A stretch of 64,000 bases of DNA from Bacteroidia bacterium (GCA_016788165.1 JAEUTH010000029.1:45746-109745), one strand, 5' to 3'; numbered from the stretch's first letter, positions 37,256-46,806 are shown. Numbers and translations are program-made. Notes: a model not told the origin generated them from the sequence alone.

Positions 37256-38032
37256 GTGAAACAACATGCTTTTAAATTTCATTACCTCTTTGTAATTCTG
37301 ATGTTATTGCAAGGCCTTGCTTTCTGCCAATACGAAATGGATAATAGCAACACGCCTCCCAATAACGCCCGTTTTATTTACCCTAACTTTAAGTTGATTT
37401 TTCATAATTATCAGTTTTACAACACGGCATTTGATGAGCAGGCAGACAGTTTTCTTTTTGATCAGGATACATCGCAACTTCAACTAATTTTTGAAGCCGA
37501 AAACGCTTTGGCTTTGCTTGCTAAAAAAGACACCCTGCATTTGCAAGCGTATGTTTTCAATGCATTAGGCGGCATTCAAATTCAAGTAATTCCGAATAGA
37601 AAAACCGACCGGTTTAAAGTTGCATTTGCATTAGGCGAAGAAATTATAGAAACTTTTGACAATAGTAAATTTAACCGTGTAGATTATGAGTCGTCAGAAG
37701 CCTATACGCAAGCAATACAAAACTGGGATGCCGGTAAAGTATTCTATAAAGCAATTAGCAAATACCAGGGGGTTAACGATTCGGCCAAATATTTTTTTCA
37801 GTTGCCTGCTATAGACTTGAATGTTTATGAGCAAAAAATAAAACAGCGTTTACATTTAAAAGACACCTTAGTGGACAGGAGTGGCGAAAGCGAAAACATT
37901 GCTACAATAATTTATAAAAACAAAGCCTGCCGCTACTTTATAAATCATGTTTACTTGCGCATTAACCGCTATGCCGATAAGAAACTGATTGAGGCAAAAC
38001 ATATTGTTATCGAAATATATTATGGTTGCTAA
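37256..38032 (+). CDS. Exported protein of unknown function
   Basis: Family not recognised. The 258 residues start at GTG 37256; a signal peptide (FHYLFVILMLLQGLAFCQ) follows, so I accept the non-ATG start. The mature part is mixed alpha/beta (DQDTSQLQLIFEAENALALL, YVFNALGGIQIQVIP, KRFKVAFALGE-like strand, then AIQNWDAGKVFYKAIS) and ends with KACRYFINHVYLRINRY and a C-terminal cysteine. No enzymatic motif was seen. It is divergent from the porin pseudogene, with 128 bases between them, which leaves room for two promoters. A periplasmic role is expected. Confidence 0.6.
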   Translation: MKQHAFKFHYLFVILMLLQGLAFCQYEMDNSNTPPNNARFIYPNFKLIFHNYQFYNTAFDEQADSFLFDQDTSQLQLIFEAENALALLAKKDTLHLQAYVFNALGGIQIQVIPNRKTDRFKVAFALGEEIIETFDNSKFNRVDYESSEAYTQAIQNWDAGKVFYKAISKYQGVNDSAKYFFQLPAIDLNVYEQKIKQRLHLKDTLVDRSGESENIATIIYKNKACRYFINHVYLRINRYADKKLIEAKHIVIEIYYGC

Positions 38033-38148
38033 TGTTACGCAAGTAACAAACCATTGCGCATTAACGAAGTGTACTAAAATAAATTGGGTGTTTGGTTACG
38101 CGCAAGCCATTTTATAAATTATGCAACTTAAACCACCCACAATTTTTT

Positions 38149-38535
38149 TTACATTTTATGTTGCTTGTAATGTGCCACGCTAAAGGGTGTTTTTTTAGCA
38201 ACTTCAATAGCCTCAATAAAAACCGTTTCAACTTGGCGCATCAGCTTAGGTGTAAGTTTGGTTACCGTTATCCCTTTTACCATGCTACGGTTTTTCGAAA
38301 GCAGTATTTTCGGGTATAGTTGAATGTCAAAACCACGCATAAAACATACTTCTACAGCATCGGGTTTTATAGGCTTTAAATAACAAACCCATGTAGTATG
38401 ATAGTAAAACGGAATATTGAATTTTACTTTACCTGATATTTGCGGATAGCTAACAAACATATTGTGTAACGCCCACATTATTTTTTGTTGTGGCTTGTTA
38501 TCCAAATCGTTTATAAAACTAATTACACCCTCCAT
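38149..38535 (-). CDS. DUF1801 family protein
   Basis: A 128-residue cytoplasmic protein of the YdhG/DUF1801 type: an N-terminal helical part (EGVISFINDLDNKPQQ), a KVKFNIPFYYHTTWVCYLKP core, the EVCFMRGFDIQ segment and the final helix after VKGITVTKLTPKLMR. The fold is related to MmcQ/YjbR-like proteins; no activity is known to me. I start at ATG 38535 because the longer frame (ATG 38619) adds a tail foreign to the family and would leave only 23 bases to the divergent glyS promoter. A second DUF1801 gene is at 46417. Confidence 0.75.
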   Translation of the reverse strand: MEGVISFINDLDNKPQQKIMWALHNMFVSYPQISGKVKFNIPFYYHTTWVCYLKPIKPDAVEVCFMRGFDIQLYPKILLSKNRSMVKGITVTKLTPKLMRQVETVFIEAIEVAKKTPFSVAHYKQHKM

Positions 38536-38628
38536 AGTTTTGTAAAGTAAATCATAACAGGTTATATCAACCAAAACATACAATTTGTCGCAGCCAATAA
38601 CAGGCCGTATGCCTATCAAATGATTTTT

Positions 38629-38636
38629 TACTTTCG
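38629..38636 (+). promoter_or_regulatory. Candidate -7 box (TACTTTCG) of glyS, 6 bases before ATG
   Basis: TACTTTCG followed by CGCGCT and then ATG 38643. It fits TAnnTTCG, and its closeness to the start codon suggests a leaderless or nearly leaderless mRNA. Confidence 0.4.
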
Positions 38637-38642
38637 CGCGCT

Positions 38643-40175
38643 ATGACACAAACCGAAGATTTTTTTAAGCATGTAATTTCACATGCCAAGGAGTATGGCT
38701 TTATATTTCCATCGAGCGAAATTTATGATGGATTAAGTGCTGTTTACGATTATGGCCAATATGGCGTTTTACTAAAAAACAACTTGCGCAATTATTGGTG
38801 GCAAAGCATGGTGCAAATGCACGAAAACATTGTGGGTATTGATGCGGCTATTTTTATGCACCCCACCACCTGGAAAGCATCGGGCCATGTTGATGCATTC
38901 AGCGATCCATTAATTGACAATAAAGATTCGAAAAAGCGATACCGTGCCGATGTGTTAATTGAAGAACATATTGCAAAAATTGAAGGCAAAATTGAAAAAG
39001 AAGTTGAAAAGGCTGCCAAACGTTTCGAAAACTTTGACGCAGCTATGTTTCGTAACACCAATGCACGTGTGTTAGAGTACCAACAAAAAATTGATGCTAT
39101 AAACGCACGGTTTAAAGCCGCATTAGAAAACAACAACCTGGCCGAGGTAAAACAAATTATTTTAGACCTCGAAATTGTTTGCGCCATTAGCGGTAGCCGC
39201 AACTGGACCGATGTACGCCAGTTTAATCTGATGTTTCATACACAGTTAGGCAGTGTTGCTGACGAAGCATCAACCATTTATTTACGACCCGAAACAGCAC
39301 AAGGTATTTTTGTTAATTTTTTAAACGTGCAAAAAACCGGTCGGATGAAAATTCCTTTCGGTATTGCACAAACCGGCAAAGCGTTTCGCAACGAAATTGT
39401 AGCACGGCAGTTTATATTTCGCATGCGCGAGTTCGAGCAAATGGAAATGCAGTTTTTTGTAAAACCCGGTACCGAACTTACTTGGTATGAATACTGGAAA
39501 GAAACCCGCCTGGCATGGCATAAAGCTTTAGGCATGCCGCCACAAAAATACCGCTACCACGACCATATAAAACTGGCACATTATGCCAATGCAGCTTGCG
39601 ATATCGAATTCGAATTTCCGTTTGGATTTAAAGAGTTAGAAGGCATTCACTCCCGTACCGATTTCGACCTGAAAGCGCATGAACAATATTCGGGCAAGAA
39701 ACTGCAATATTTCGACCCGGAGTTAAATGAAAGTTATGTGCCTTATGTGGTAGAAACCTCTGTAGGTTTAGACCGCATGTTTTTAGCAACCTTGTCAACG
39801 GCACTTCAAACCGAAACATTAGACGATGGCACCACACGCGATGTGCTTAAACTACATCCGGCTTTGGCACCTGTTAAAGCAGCCATTATGCCATTGGTTA
39901 AAAAAGATGGATTGCCTGATAAAGCGCGCGAAATTATGCGCACCCTTCAGTTTGATCATTATTGCCAATATGATGAAAAGGATTCGATAGGTAAACGCTA
40001 CCGCAGGCAAGATGCTATTGGTACGCCATTTTGTATTACAGTTGATCATCAAACTTTAACAGACAATACGGTAACCATACGCCATCGCGATAGCATGCAA
40101 CAACAACGAATTGCCATAGCCAAATTGCCACAAACTGTTATGGAGGCTGTATCATTTAAAAAACTTTTTGTTTAA
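38643..40175 (+). CDS. glyS: Glycine-tRNA ligase, dimeric type
   Basis: Class II synthetase charging tRNA-Gly in the alpha2 form (single chain). The 510 residues include motif 1 region (GLSAVYDYGQYGVLLKNNL near 29-47), motif 2 (GKAFRNEIVARQFIFRMREFEQMEMQ is longer, near 243-268) and motif 3 (VETSVGLDRMFLATL, near 373-388), followed by the C-terminal anticodon-binding domain (about 400-510, ending FKKLFV). The insert at about 85-185 carries a charged coiled-coil-like helix (KIEKEVEKAAKRFENF). Start ATG 38643 follows the TACTTTCG box closely. Confidence 0.95.
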   Translation: MTQTEDFFKHVISHAKEYGFIFPSSEIYDGLSAVYDYGQYGVLLKNNLRNYWWQSMVQMHENIVGIDAAIFMHPTTWKASGHVDAFSDPLIDNKDSKKRYRADVLIEEHIAKIEGKIEKEVEKAAKRFENFDAAMFRNTNARVLEYQQKIDAINARFKAALENNNLAEVKQIILDLEIVCAISGSRNWTDVRQFNLMFHTQLGSVADEASTIYLRPETAQGIFVNFLNVQKTGRMKIPFGIAQTGKAFRNEIVARQFIFRMREFEQMEMQFFVKPGTELTWYEYWKETRLAWHKALGMPPQKYRYHDHIKLAHYANAACDIEFEFPFGFKELEGIHSRTDFDLKAHEQYSGKKLQYFDPELNESYVPYVVETSVGLDRMFLATLSTALQTETLDDGTTRDVLKLHPALAPVKAAIMPLVKKDGLPDKAREIMRTLQFDHYCQYDEKDSIGKRYRRQDAIGTPFCITVDHQTLTDNTVTIRHRDSMQQQRIAIAKLPQTVMEAVSFKKLFV

Positions 40176-40305
40176 GTCGGCTGGCCTTAAAATTCAATTG
40201 GTACAATAAAACCCTACTTACTTTGTTATTAAGAGCCCCATTTGATGCACTTAATAACAGAATGAACGGGCTGCTAATGCCTGGCTAAACCTTGGCTAAA
40301 AAAAT

Positions 40306-40313
40306 TAATTTTG
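40306..40313 (+). promoter_or_regulatory. Candidate -7 box (TAATTTTG) 5 bases before the DUF4270 gene
   Basis: TAATTTTG matches TAnnTTTG perfectly and ends at 40313; ATG is at 40319 after TCGCT. Together with the glyS and lnt cases this hints at leaderless transcription. Confidence 0.4.
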
Positions 40314-40318
40314 TCGCT

Positions 40319-41614
40319 ATGAAAATTTTCAAAATCGCAGCCGCTATTTGGATTTGCGTTTCTTTTTTAGCTTGTAACGATAATACGGATATGGGCGCAT
40401 CGCTCATTCCGGTTAACGATAATGTAAACGTTACCTTTACCGATACGCTTACCGTTGTAGCCAAAACTATAAACGAAGATTCGTTACGTACTACGGGTTT
40501 TACAGGCTTTCCGGTTTCATTAAATATTGTGGGCGCCATAAACGACCCCATATTTGGCAAAACCACAGCAAGCGTTTACTCGTCAATGATTTTATCGAGC
40601 TTCAATTTTAATTATGGCAGTACGGCTACAGCCGATTCGATAGTACTTTGTTTGGCTTTAAAAACTTTTTATGGTGATACCACTACACCCATACATTTTA
40701 AGGTTTACAGGTTAGATAGTGTATTACCAAAGGATACCGTTTACTATAGCAACAGCACTTTAAGCGCAAGTACATTAATTGGCGATGCCATAGTAACCGT
40801 AAAGCCCAGCGACAGCATTACCGAATATGCCGTTAAACGCAGTGCCCATATACGCATCCCATTATTTACAAACCTGGCTACAGAGTTAATTAGCAAGTCG
40901 GGTGGGCCCGAGTATGTTGACAATACTGCCTTTGCCAATTACTTTAAAGGCATATACATTACTGCCGAACCCGAAGCCGCAGTTGATAAAGGGTGCTTGT
41001 ATCAATGGGATTATAAATCGGCATTAAGCCGCATGACTGTTTATTACAAGCTAAATACCGATAGCGATTCATTAGCCTACAGTTATAACTTTGATGAATT
41101 ACTGCGCTTTAATAATTACCAACATAACTATACCGGTACAGAAGTGGGCAATGCCCTAACATTTCCCACTGTGGGGCAAAACAACTTGTATGTACGAGCT
41201 ATGGCCGGTACCAAAGCATTCATTCAGTTCCCAACTTTAAAAAGTATAATTGACGAACGGGCTTTTTCGGTAAATAATGCCATATTGGTTTTTAAAGCCG
41301 AACCCAATACCAAATACACCCCTAATGCCAATTTAACGTTGGCTTTGGTTGACTCGGCCGGCAATCAGGCATCTTTTGCGCCCGACAACAATGAGTTAGC
41401 CAATGCAGCCGATGGCACGTATAACAGCAGCACCAATGAATATAAGTTTAACATAACACGATACGTAAACCGCATACTTGCCGAAAAACATGTTGACTAT
41501 GGCATTTATCTGCGCAGTGCATCCTCAATAATTAATTTTAACCGGGTTAAACTAAACGGCACCGGCAATGTAACCGGACGTTTAAAATTAGAACTTACTT
41601 ACTCAAAATATTAA
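40319..41614 (+). CDS. DUF4270 family lipoprotein
   Basis: A 431-residue lipoprotein: leader IFKIAAAIWICVSFLAC with the lipid-bearing Cys near residue 19, then CNDNTDMGASLIP, an opening typical of DUF4270. The mature part is beta-rich (VTFTDTLTVVAKTINEDSL, KTTASVYSSMILS, VYRLDSVLPKDTVYYS) and reaches INFNRVKLNGTGNVTGRLKLELTY at the C-terminus. The family is Bacteroidota-specific, of unknown function, and commonly sits beside glmS, as here with only 5 bases between the genes. ATG 40319 is chosen over the TTG at 40292, which would spoil the lipoprotein leader. Periplasm or outer membrane is the expected site. Confidence 0.85.
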   Translation: MKIFKIAAAIWICVSFLACNDNTDMGASLIPVNDNVNVTFTDTLTVVAKTINEDSLRTTGFTGFPVSLNIVGAINDPIFGKTTASVYSSMILSSFNFNYGSTATADSIVLCLALKTFYGDTTTPIHFKVYRLDSVLPKDTVYYSNSTLSASTLIGDAIVTVKPSDSITEYAVKRSAHIRIPLFTNLATELISKSGGPEYVDNTAFANYFKGIYITAEPEAAVDKGCLYQWDYKSALSRMTVYYKLNTDSDSLAYSYNFDELLRFNNYQHNYTGTEVGNALTFPTVGQNNLYVRAMAGTKAFIQFPTLKSIIDERAFSVNNAILVFKAEPNTKYTPNANLTLALVDSAGNQASFAPDNNELANAADGTYNSSTNEYKFNITRYVNRILAEKHVDYGIYLRSASSIINFNRVKLNGTGNVTGRLKLELTYSKY

Positions 41615-41619
41615 AAACT

Positions 41620-43458
41620 ATGTGTGGAATTGTAGCATATATTGGTAAGCGCCAAGCCTATCCCATTATTGTAAAAGGTTTACAAAGGCTTGAATACCGT
41701 GGATACGACAGTGCAGGTGTAGCATTGCTGCATCAGGGGCAAATGAATATTTACAAAAAAGCCGGTAAGGTTACCGACTTAATAAAATTTGCCGAAGGCA
41801 AAGAACTTAACGGCAACATAGGTATGGGCCATACACGCTGGGCTACCCATGGCGAACCAAACGATAGAAACGCCCACCCGCACTGGAGCGAAAGCACCAT
41901 TTTTTCGATAATCCATAATGGCATAATCGAAAACTATGCAGCATTAAAAGAAGCATTAAAAAGTAAAGGGCACACCTTTACCAGCGATACCGATACCGAG
42001 GTTTTAATTCATTTTATTGAAGATATTTATTATGCCGAAAAAGTATCGCTCGAAGAAGCCGTAAGATTAGCTTTAGGCGAAATTGTAGGTGCGTATGCCA
42101 TCGTTATTTTATCGAAGCAAGACCCGCATAAACTTATTGCAGCACGCAGGGCAAGCCCCATTGTTGTTGGCGTTGGTACGGACGAGTTTTTTGTAGCATC
42201 CGATGCATCGCCAATTGTTGAATACACTAAAAATGTAGTTTACTTAAACGACAATGAAATTGCCTTGATTGACAACGGAAAACTTACCGTTAAAACCATA
42301 GAAAACCAAGTTAAAACTCCTTACATACAAGAGTTAGAGTTACAGTTAGAAGCCATTGAAAAAGGCGGCTACGACCACTTTATGCTTAAAGAAATATACG
42401 AGCAACCACGAAGTATTTGGGATAGTATGCGCGGCAGGCTCGATGCAAAAACGGGCCACTTACGTATGGGTGGCATTGCCGAGTTTGAAGGTAAGTTTGC
42501 CAATGCAAAGCGCATAATAATTTGCGCTTGTGGTACCTCATGGCATGCCGGTTTGGTTGCCGAATATTTATTAGAAGACCTGTGCCGCATACCGGTTGAG
42601 GTTGAATATGCCAGCGAGTTCAGATACCGCAATCCGGTGCTTTTTGAAGATGATGTGGTAATTGCCATTTCGCAATCAGGCGAAACAGCCGATACCTTAG
42701 CCGCCATTGAATTAGCCAAACAAAAAGGCGCAACCATATTTGGCGTTTGTAATGTAGTGGGCGCATCAATACCACGCGCCACACATGCCGGTGCATACAC
42801 GCATGCCGGCCCCGAAATTGGCGTAGCTTCTACCAAAGCATTTACAGCGCAGGTAGCCGTTTTAACGTTAATAGCTTTACAGATAGCACAGAAAAAAGGG
42901 ACCATAACCGAAACCCGTTTCAGAACCTTACTTACCGAACTGGAAGCAATCCCTGCAAAAGTAGAAGCAGTGCTAAAACAAAACGATGCCATTAAAGAAT
43001 TAGCCGCACGTTATGTTGACAGCAATAATGCTTTGTACTTAGGCCGCGGCTATGGTTTTCCGGTTGCTTTAGAAGGTGCTCTTAAACTTAAGGAAATAAG
43101 CTACATACATGCCGAAGGGTATCCGGCAGCCGAAATGAAACATGGCCCCATTGCATTAATAGACGATGCCATGCCAGTAGTAGTTATTGCAACCAAAGGT
43201 GCCAATTTCGAAAAAGTAGTAAGTAATATTCAAGAAGTAAAAGCCCGCAAAGGCCGCATTATTGCCATTGTTACCGAAGGCGATAAAGAAGTACGAACCA
43301 TGGCCGATCATGTTATCGAAATACCCGAAACCGATGATATACTCGTACCGTTGGTTTCTGTTATCCCATTACAACTATTTAGTTATCATATTGCTGTAAT
43401 GCGTGGCTGCAATGTGGATCAGCCACGTAACTTAGCCAAATCGGTTACGGTTGAATAA
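41620..43458 (+). CDS. glmS: Glutamine-fructose-6-phosphate aminotransferase
   Basis: Makes glucosamine-6-phosphate from fructose-6-phosphate and glutamine, the first step to UDP-GlcNAc for peptidoglycan and LPS. The 612 residues have the N-terminal type 2 glutaminase domain with nucleophile Cys2 (CGIVAYIGKR; the GYDSAGVAL and GHTRWATHGEPN elements follow), then two SIS sugar-isomerase domains (ICACGTSWHAGLVAEYLL near 303-320; ALYLGRGYGFPVALEGALK near 470-488) and the conserved end QPRNLAKSVTVE. It is 5 bases behind the DUF4270 gene, so probably cotranscribed. No glmS ribozyme is present, as expected outside Gram-positives. Confidence 0.98.
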   Translation: MCGIVAYIGKRQAYPIIVKGLQRLEYRGYDSAGVALLHQGQMNIYKKAGKVTDLIKFAEGKELNGNIGMGHTRWATHGEPNDRNAHPHWSESTIFSIIHNGIIENYAALKEALKSKGHTFTSDTDTEVLIHFIEDIYYAEKVSLEEAVRLALGEIVGAYAIVILSKQDPHKLIAARRASPIVVGVGTDEFFVASDASPIVEYTKNVVYLNDNEIALIDNGKLTVKTIENQVKTPYIQELELQLEAIEKGGYDHFMLKEIYEQPRSIWDSMRGRLDAKTGHLRMGGIAEFEGKFANAKRIIICACGTSWHAGLVAEYLLEDLCRIPVEVEYASEFRYRNPVLFEDDVVIAISQSGETADTLAAIELAKQKGATIFGVCNVVGASIPRATHAGAYTHAGPEIGVASTKAFTAQVAVLTLIALQIAQKKGTITETRFRTLLTELEAIPAKVEAVLKQNDAIKELAARYVDSNNALYLGRGYGFPVALEGALKLKEISYIHAEGYPAAEMKHGPIALIDDAMPVVVIATKGANFEKVVSNIQEVKARKGRIIAIVTEGDKEVRTMADHVIEIPETDDILVPLVSVIPLQLFSYHIAVMRGCNVDQPRNLAKSVTVE

Positions 43459-43534
43459 AGTAGCTTTAAATACATGCTTAAAATGTGTAGCATTGCACAC
43501 TTAATAGCATCTCTTCTTTTAAAGCGTTTTCATT

Positions 43535-44923
43535 ATGCCCATAGGCTACTCGCGATACACCAATAAAATTCTGCTTATTGGTGACTTATTAACCCTAAAC
43601 CTGGCTTTCATTTTAGTGCACATGCTTTTGCATTACAGCACTATTTACGAAGTAAAGGATCAGTTGTATTATCTTATTACCATTAACATTGCCTGGGTTA
43701 TTATCAGTAATTATTTCGAATTAGCTGTAGTTCCCCGACATGTTGGCGATGAAGAAGTTTTTAGCAAACTGGTGCGGGCCGTAATACTGTTTACACTTAT
43801 TACCATACCTGCATATTACCTCATATCGGCTAATGCTTTTAATGCCTCTGAGTTGCTAATGCAATGCCTCACTTTTGCCGGGCTGGTTTTTATTTGGCGG
43901 TTTATCATACTACGTGGCATTAAGTTTTTGCGCATGCAAGGCTTAAATTATAAGCGGGTAATTATTTTAGGTGGCGGGCATCAAGCCGTTGATATGTATG
44001 GCTTCTTTAATAACAAAGCACGTTATGGGTACAAACTTTTAGGCGCTTTTACGCTTAAACCATTTGACGATATGCCCGTTGATTTTAAAGAATCATCTTT
44101 AGAGGCTGTAGAAAAATTTTGCATCGAAAATGAGATAGATGAAATCTTTTGTTCTTTATCAGGGTTACGTAATGATGATGTAGCCGAAATTTTCAGGTTT
44201 GCCGATAAAAACCTGATACGATTTAAAGTAATACCCGACTTTAAGGGCTTTTTTAATAAAAAGGTAATTGTTGATTTTTATGATATGATACCCGTTTTGG
44301 TAATGCGCCCCGAACCATTAGAGTCGTTATCAAACCGCGTAATAAAACGGTTGTTTGACATTGTTTTTTCTTTAGGTGTAATTATTTGTGTTTTCCCCTG
44401 GTTGTTTCCGGTATTTGCAATCATAATAAAAGCAACCAGCGAAGGCCCTGTATTTTTCAAACAAAAACGCTCGGGCAAAAACAATGAAGAGTTTACGTGT
44501 TTAAAGTTTCGTACCATGCGTGTAAACTCCGAAGCAGACGAAAAGCAAGCCACCCGCACCGACCCACGTATTACACCCATTGGCGCCTTTTTGCGTAAAA
44601 CCAGTTTGGATGAATTACCGCAGTTTTTTAATACCCTTTGGGGCGATATGAGTGTAGTTGGTCCCAGGCCACACATGCTGCGCCACACCCAAGAGTATTC
44701 GGAAATGATTGACAAATTTATGGTACGTCATTTTGCAAAACCCGGCATAACCGGTTGGGCACAAGCTAAAGGTTTCAGAGGCGATACCGTTGACCCTGTG
44801 TTAATGCAAAAGCGTGTTGAGTTAGATGTTTGGTACGTTGAAAATTATAGCTTTTTATTAGACATTAAAATTATTCTGCTAACGGTTTGGGTTATTTTCA
44901 GAGGTCAGAAAGAAGCTTTTTAA
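43535..44923 (+). CDS. Undecaprenyl-phosphate glucose phosphotransferase (WcaJ-like)
   Basis: Priming enzyme that moves a sugar phosphate from a UDP-sugar to undecaprenyl phosphate, starting exopolysaccharide or capsule repeat units. The 462 residues show four N-terminal membrane helices (about 8-125), a CoA-binding-like Rossmann domain (VIILGGGHQAVDMYGF near 146-161), one more helix (about 278-300) and the bacterial sugar transferase domain with KFRTMRVNS, DPRITPIGAFLRKTSLDELPQ (split motifs), GDMSVVGPRPHM and PGITGWAQ. The length matches the WcaJ/EPS sugar transferase group. No glycosyltransferase cluster is adjacent, so this is an orphan priming gene here. Confidence 0.93.
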   Translation: MPIGYSRYTNKILLIGDLLTLNLAFILVHMLLHYSTIYEVKDQLYYLITINIAWVIISNYFELAVVPRHVGDEEVFSKLVRAVILFTLITIPAYYLISANAFNASELLMQCLTFAGLVFIWRFIILRGIKFLRMQGLNYKRVIILGGGHQAVDMYGFFNNKARYGYKLLGAFTLKPFDDMPVDFKESSLEAVEKFCIENEIDEIFCSLSGLRNDDVAEIFRFADKNLIRFKVIPDFKGFFNKKVIVDFYDMIPVLVMRPEPLESLSNRVIKRLFDIVFSLGVIICVFPWLFPVFAIIIKATSEGPVFFKQKRSGKNNEEFTCLKFRTMRVNSEADEKQATRTDPRITPIGAFLRKTSLDELPQFFNTLWGDMSVVGPRPHMLRHTQEYSEMIDKFMVRHFAKPGITGWAQAKGFRGDTVDPVLMQKRVELDVWYVENYSFLLDIKIILLTVWVIFRGQKEAF

Positions 44924-44935
44924 TAAACGATACTT

Positions 44936-45313
44936 TTACTCGGCAGCTTGCCACAGTTGAATTTTATTACCCTCGCCATCAAGTATATGTACTTGTTTGC
45001 CATAAGCAAATGTGCTGATGTTGTCAAGTATGGATACGCCTTGGCTTTTTAATGTAACTAACAAGGTTTCCAAATCAGATACCCGATACGTAATTAAGTA
45101 ATCGGCATTTGTTAGCCTGAAAACATCTGAATTTTCATCAACCATACTCCATGTAGTGCTTGCAGGTTTTGCGTTTTCGTCCATTTCAACCCAATTAAAA
45201 ATAGCACCGGCCTCAACGGCATTTATTCCTAAATGCGTTTTATACCAATCATTCATTTTTTGTGAGTCTTTGCATTTAAGAATTACACCTCCAATACCGG
45301 TTACTTTTTTCAT
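44936..45313 (-). CDS. VOC (glyoxalase/bleomycin resistance) family protein
   Basis: Small (125-residue) vicinal oxygen chelate protein. The two-module beta-alpha-beta pattern is visible: IGGVILKCKDSQKMNDWYKTHLGI in the first half and YLITYRVSDLETLLVTLKSQGV in the second, ending with VHILDGEGNKIQLWQ, where a Glu/His metal-ligand site is expected (IQLWQ strand). The first-module position is the usual x-CKDS without His, so it may not be a true glyoxalase. Such proteins act on varied small molecules; no specific substrate can be named. It is convergent with the sugar transferase gene, 12 bases apart. Confidence 0.82.
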   Translation of the reverse strand: MKKVTGIGGVILKCKDSQKMNDWYKTHLGINAVEAGAIFNWVEMDENAKPASTTWSMVDENSDVFRLTNADYLITYRVSDLETLLVTLKSQGVSILDNISTFAYGKQVHILDGEGNKIQLWQAAE

Positions 45314-45400
45314 GTGTTTTTATTTTGGTTAAATGTAATTTTAATGGCAATCATATTAACTTAAATCAGAAACAAACGCAGCATAAATAAATTCTAAAAA

Positions 45401-46360
45401 TCATTGTGTGGGTAAACTGTATAATAACCGGAAATGCATAAATGGACTTCCGGCAAATTCGTTATTGGCACGAGTCCTGTTGTCGCCAATTGCAAATAAT
45501 GGAAAAGTTACGGTTGCTTTTTCGTTTTCGGCATACAAACCATAATCTTTAGAAAGCGAATAACCTATGCGTCCTTCAACATAAATTGTGCTAACCAGCC
45601 TTAGATTTAAAAAAGCCGAAACATCAATTGCATCGCGTTGCACATAGTAATTTTCAAAATCGGTTTCGTTAATGCGGTATGAGGTAGTTAACCCCACAAA
45701 ATGCAATCCTGTCGAAATATTTTTATTTGGTTCAATATATAATTTTCCATAAACCGGTAACAGCCCGGCAAATTTTAGGGTTGGCGTTATATGCCAATCC
45801 AAATATAAAACGGGTGTTATGAAAGGACCAAAAAACTCTTGGTTATATATAACACCAGCGCGCCACATAAGGTTTTTGTTTTTTATTTTTTCATACATAA
45901 CCATACCGCCTAACTGCAAAGCATTGCCCAATGTTGCATTAAAATCAGTCATTACCCGAGGTATAAAAAGCGCATGTATAGCTTGCTTGCTGCTTATTTT
46001 TTTAATGTAGCCGGTACGTATGATGCAGCCATGTAAATTAAAAACGGTTACCGGATTATCTGCTGTATTATGCTCATTGGGCAGGTTGTAATGCTGATAG
46101 TCTAAAGTAGTTAACCATATTGACGAATCATTAAATAAAAACGGAATACTCAAATTAGCTGCCCATGCTTTTTCGTAATTGTTTTGATTAATATTTGTTG
46201 ATTTTAAAAAATTATAATTACCCGCTACATAAAAAACATCAAATCGTTTTTGTGCATACAACATGGTAATGTTCAACAAAAAAGCGCCCATAATTAGTAG
46301 TGCATTATGGTATGTGATTTTTATTCCGTTCAACATAAAATTGTACTTAAAACCATACAT
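45401..46360 (-). CDS. Outer membrane beta-barrel protein (DUF6268-like)
   Basis: Predicted barrel of about 319 residues with a late signal peptide (ALLIMGAFLLNITMLYAQ, cleavage near residue 36). Start choice is open: ATG 46360 gives an 18-residue extra tail; ATG 46336 (LNGIKITYH) is as likely. The mature part has alternating strands (KAWAANLSIPFLF, SIWLTTLDYQHYNL, MWRAGVIYNQEFFGPFITPVLYL is split over two strands, LKFAGLLPVYGKLYI) ending in FRLLYSLPTQ. I associate this layout with the DUF6268 family of outer membrane barrels. No substrate or partner is evident; it is a single-gene unit. Confidence 0.6.
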   Translation of the reverse strand: MYGFKYNFMLNGIKITYHNALLIMGAFLLNITMLYAQKRFDVFYVAGNYNFLKSTNINQNNYEKAWAANLSIPFLFNDSSIWLTTLDYQHYNLPNEHNTADNPVTVFNLHGCIIRTGYIKKISSKQAIHALFIPRVMTDFNATLGNALQLGGMVMYEKIKNKNLMWRAGVIYNQEFFGPFITPVLYLDWHITPTLKFAGLLPVYGKLYIEPNKNISTGLHFVGLTTSYRINETDFENYYVQRDAIDVSAFLNLRLVSTIYVEGRIGYSLSKDYGLYAENEKATVTFPLFAIGDNRTRANNEFAGSPFMHFRLLYSLPTQ

Positions 46361-46416
46361 TAAATTAACAGAAAATCTGATTTAATGGTTATACATTTTA
46401 TCTGCAACAATAGTTG

Positions 46417-46806
46417 TTAAAACAACCTTTCTAATTTTCCTTTTCGTTTTACAAGGTTTTTATAATCCCATTGTACAACCCTCGATTGTTTTAACCAGCC
46501 AATAATTTCCGCTGTATCAACTTCATTCAGATTATTATAAAACACCGAGGCATCTTTATATTTTTCGCCTCTCACATTCAGTTTAGCATCGTTAAAACCG
46601 GCACCACTCCAAAACATAAGCCGGATGCCTTTTTTCTGTTCGCTATAACCTACAATGGGGTTATCATTTATAAACCATACTGGATGTGCATGCCAAATTT
46701 TTCCATTAGCCTCGGTTAACGTTCCCGAAATGGTGTCGGCCAACAAATTGCAGATGTTTGCATGGGTAAGTGTATTGGTATTGTATGCTAAAATATTTGC
46801 ATCCAT
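46417..46806 (-). CDS. DUF1801 family protein
   Basis: A 129-residue cytoplasmic protein of the YdhG/DUF1801 fold: helical start (NTNTLTHANICNLLADTI), the typical KIWHAHPVWFINDNPIVGYSE hairpin (21 residues across two strands), then IRLMFWSGAGFND and a C-terminal helix-rich part ending with VKRKGKLERLF. The FWSGAGF and HPVWF signatures are those of the family as I know it. Activity unknown. It is unlike the DUF1801 gene at 38149 in detail, so they are paralogous at most. Start ATG 46806. Confidence 0.72.
   Translation of the reverse strand: MDANILAYNTNTLTHANICNLLADTISGTLTEANGKIWHAHPVWFINDNPIVGYSEQKKGIRLMFWSGAGFNDAKLNVRGEKYKDASVFYNNLNEVDTAEIIGWLKQSRVVQWDYKNLVKRKGKLERLF

Noticed and set aside
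41460..41620. glmS ribozyme upstream of glmS
   Set aside because: Only 5 bases separate glmS from the DUF4270 stop, and the ribozyme belongs to Gram-positive lineages.
42369..42992. 207-codon open frame opposite glmS
   Set aside because: It is the antisense shadow of a strongly conserved glmS coding region, and its translation is serine/cysteine-rich without recognisable motifs.
44278..44715. 145-codon open frame opposite the sugar transferase
   Set aside because: Antisense to the conserved sugar transferase domain, whose motifs clearly define the real frame.
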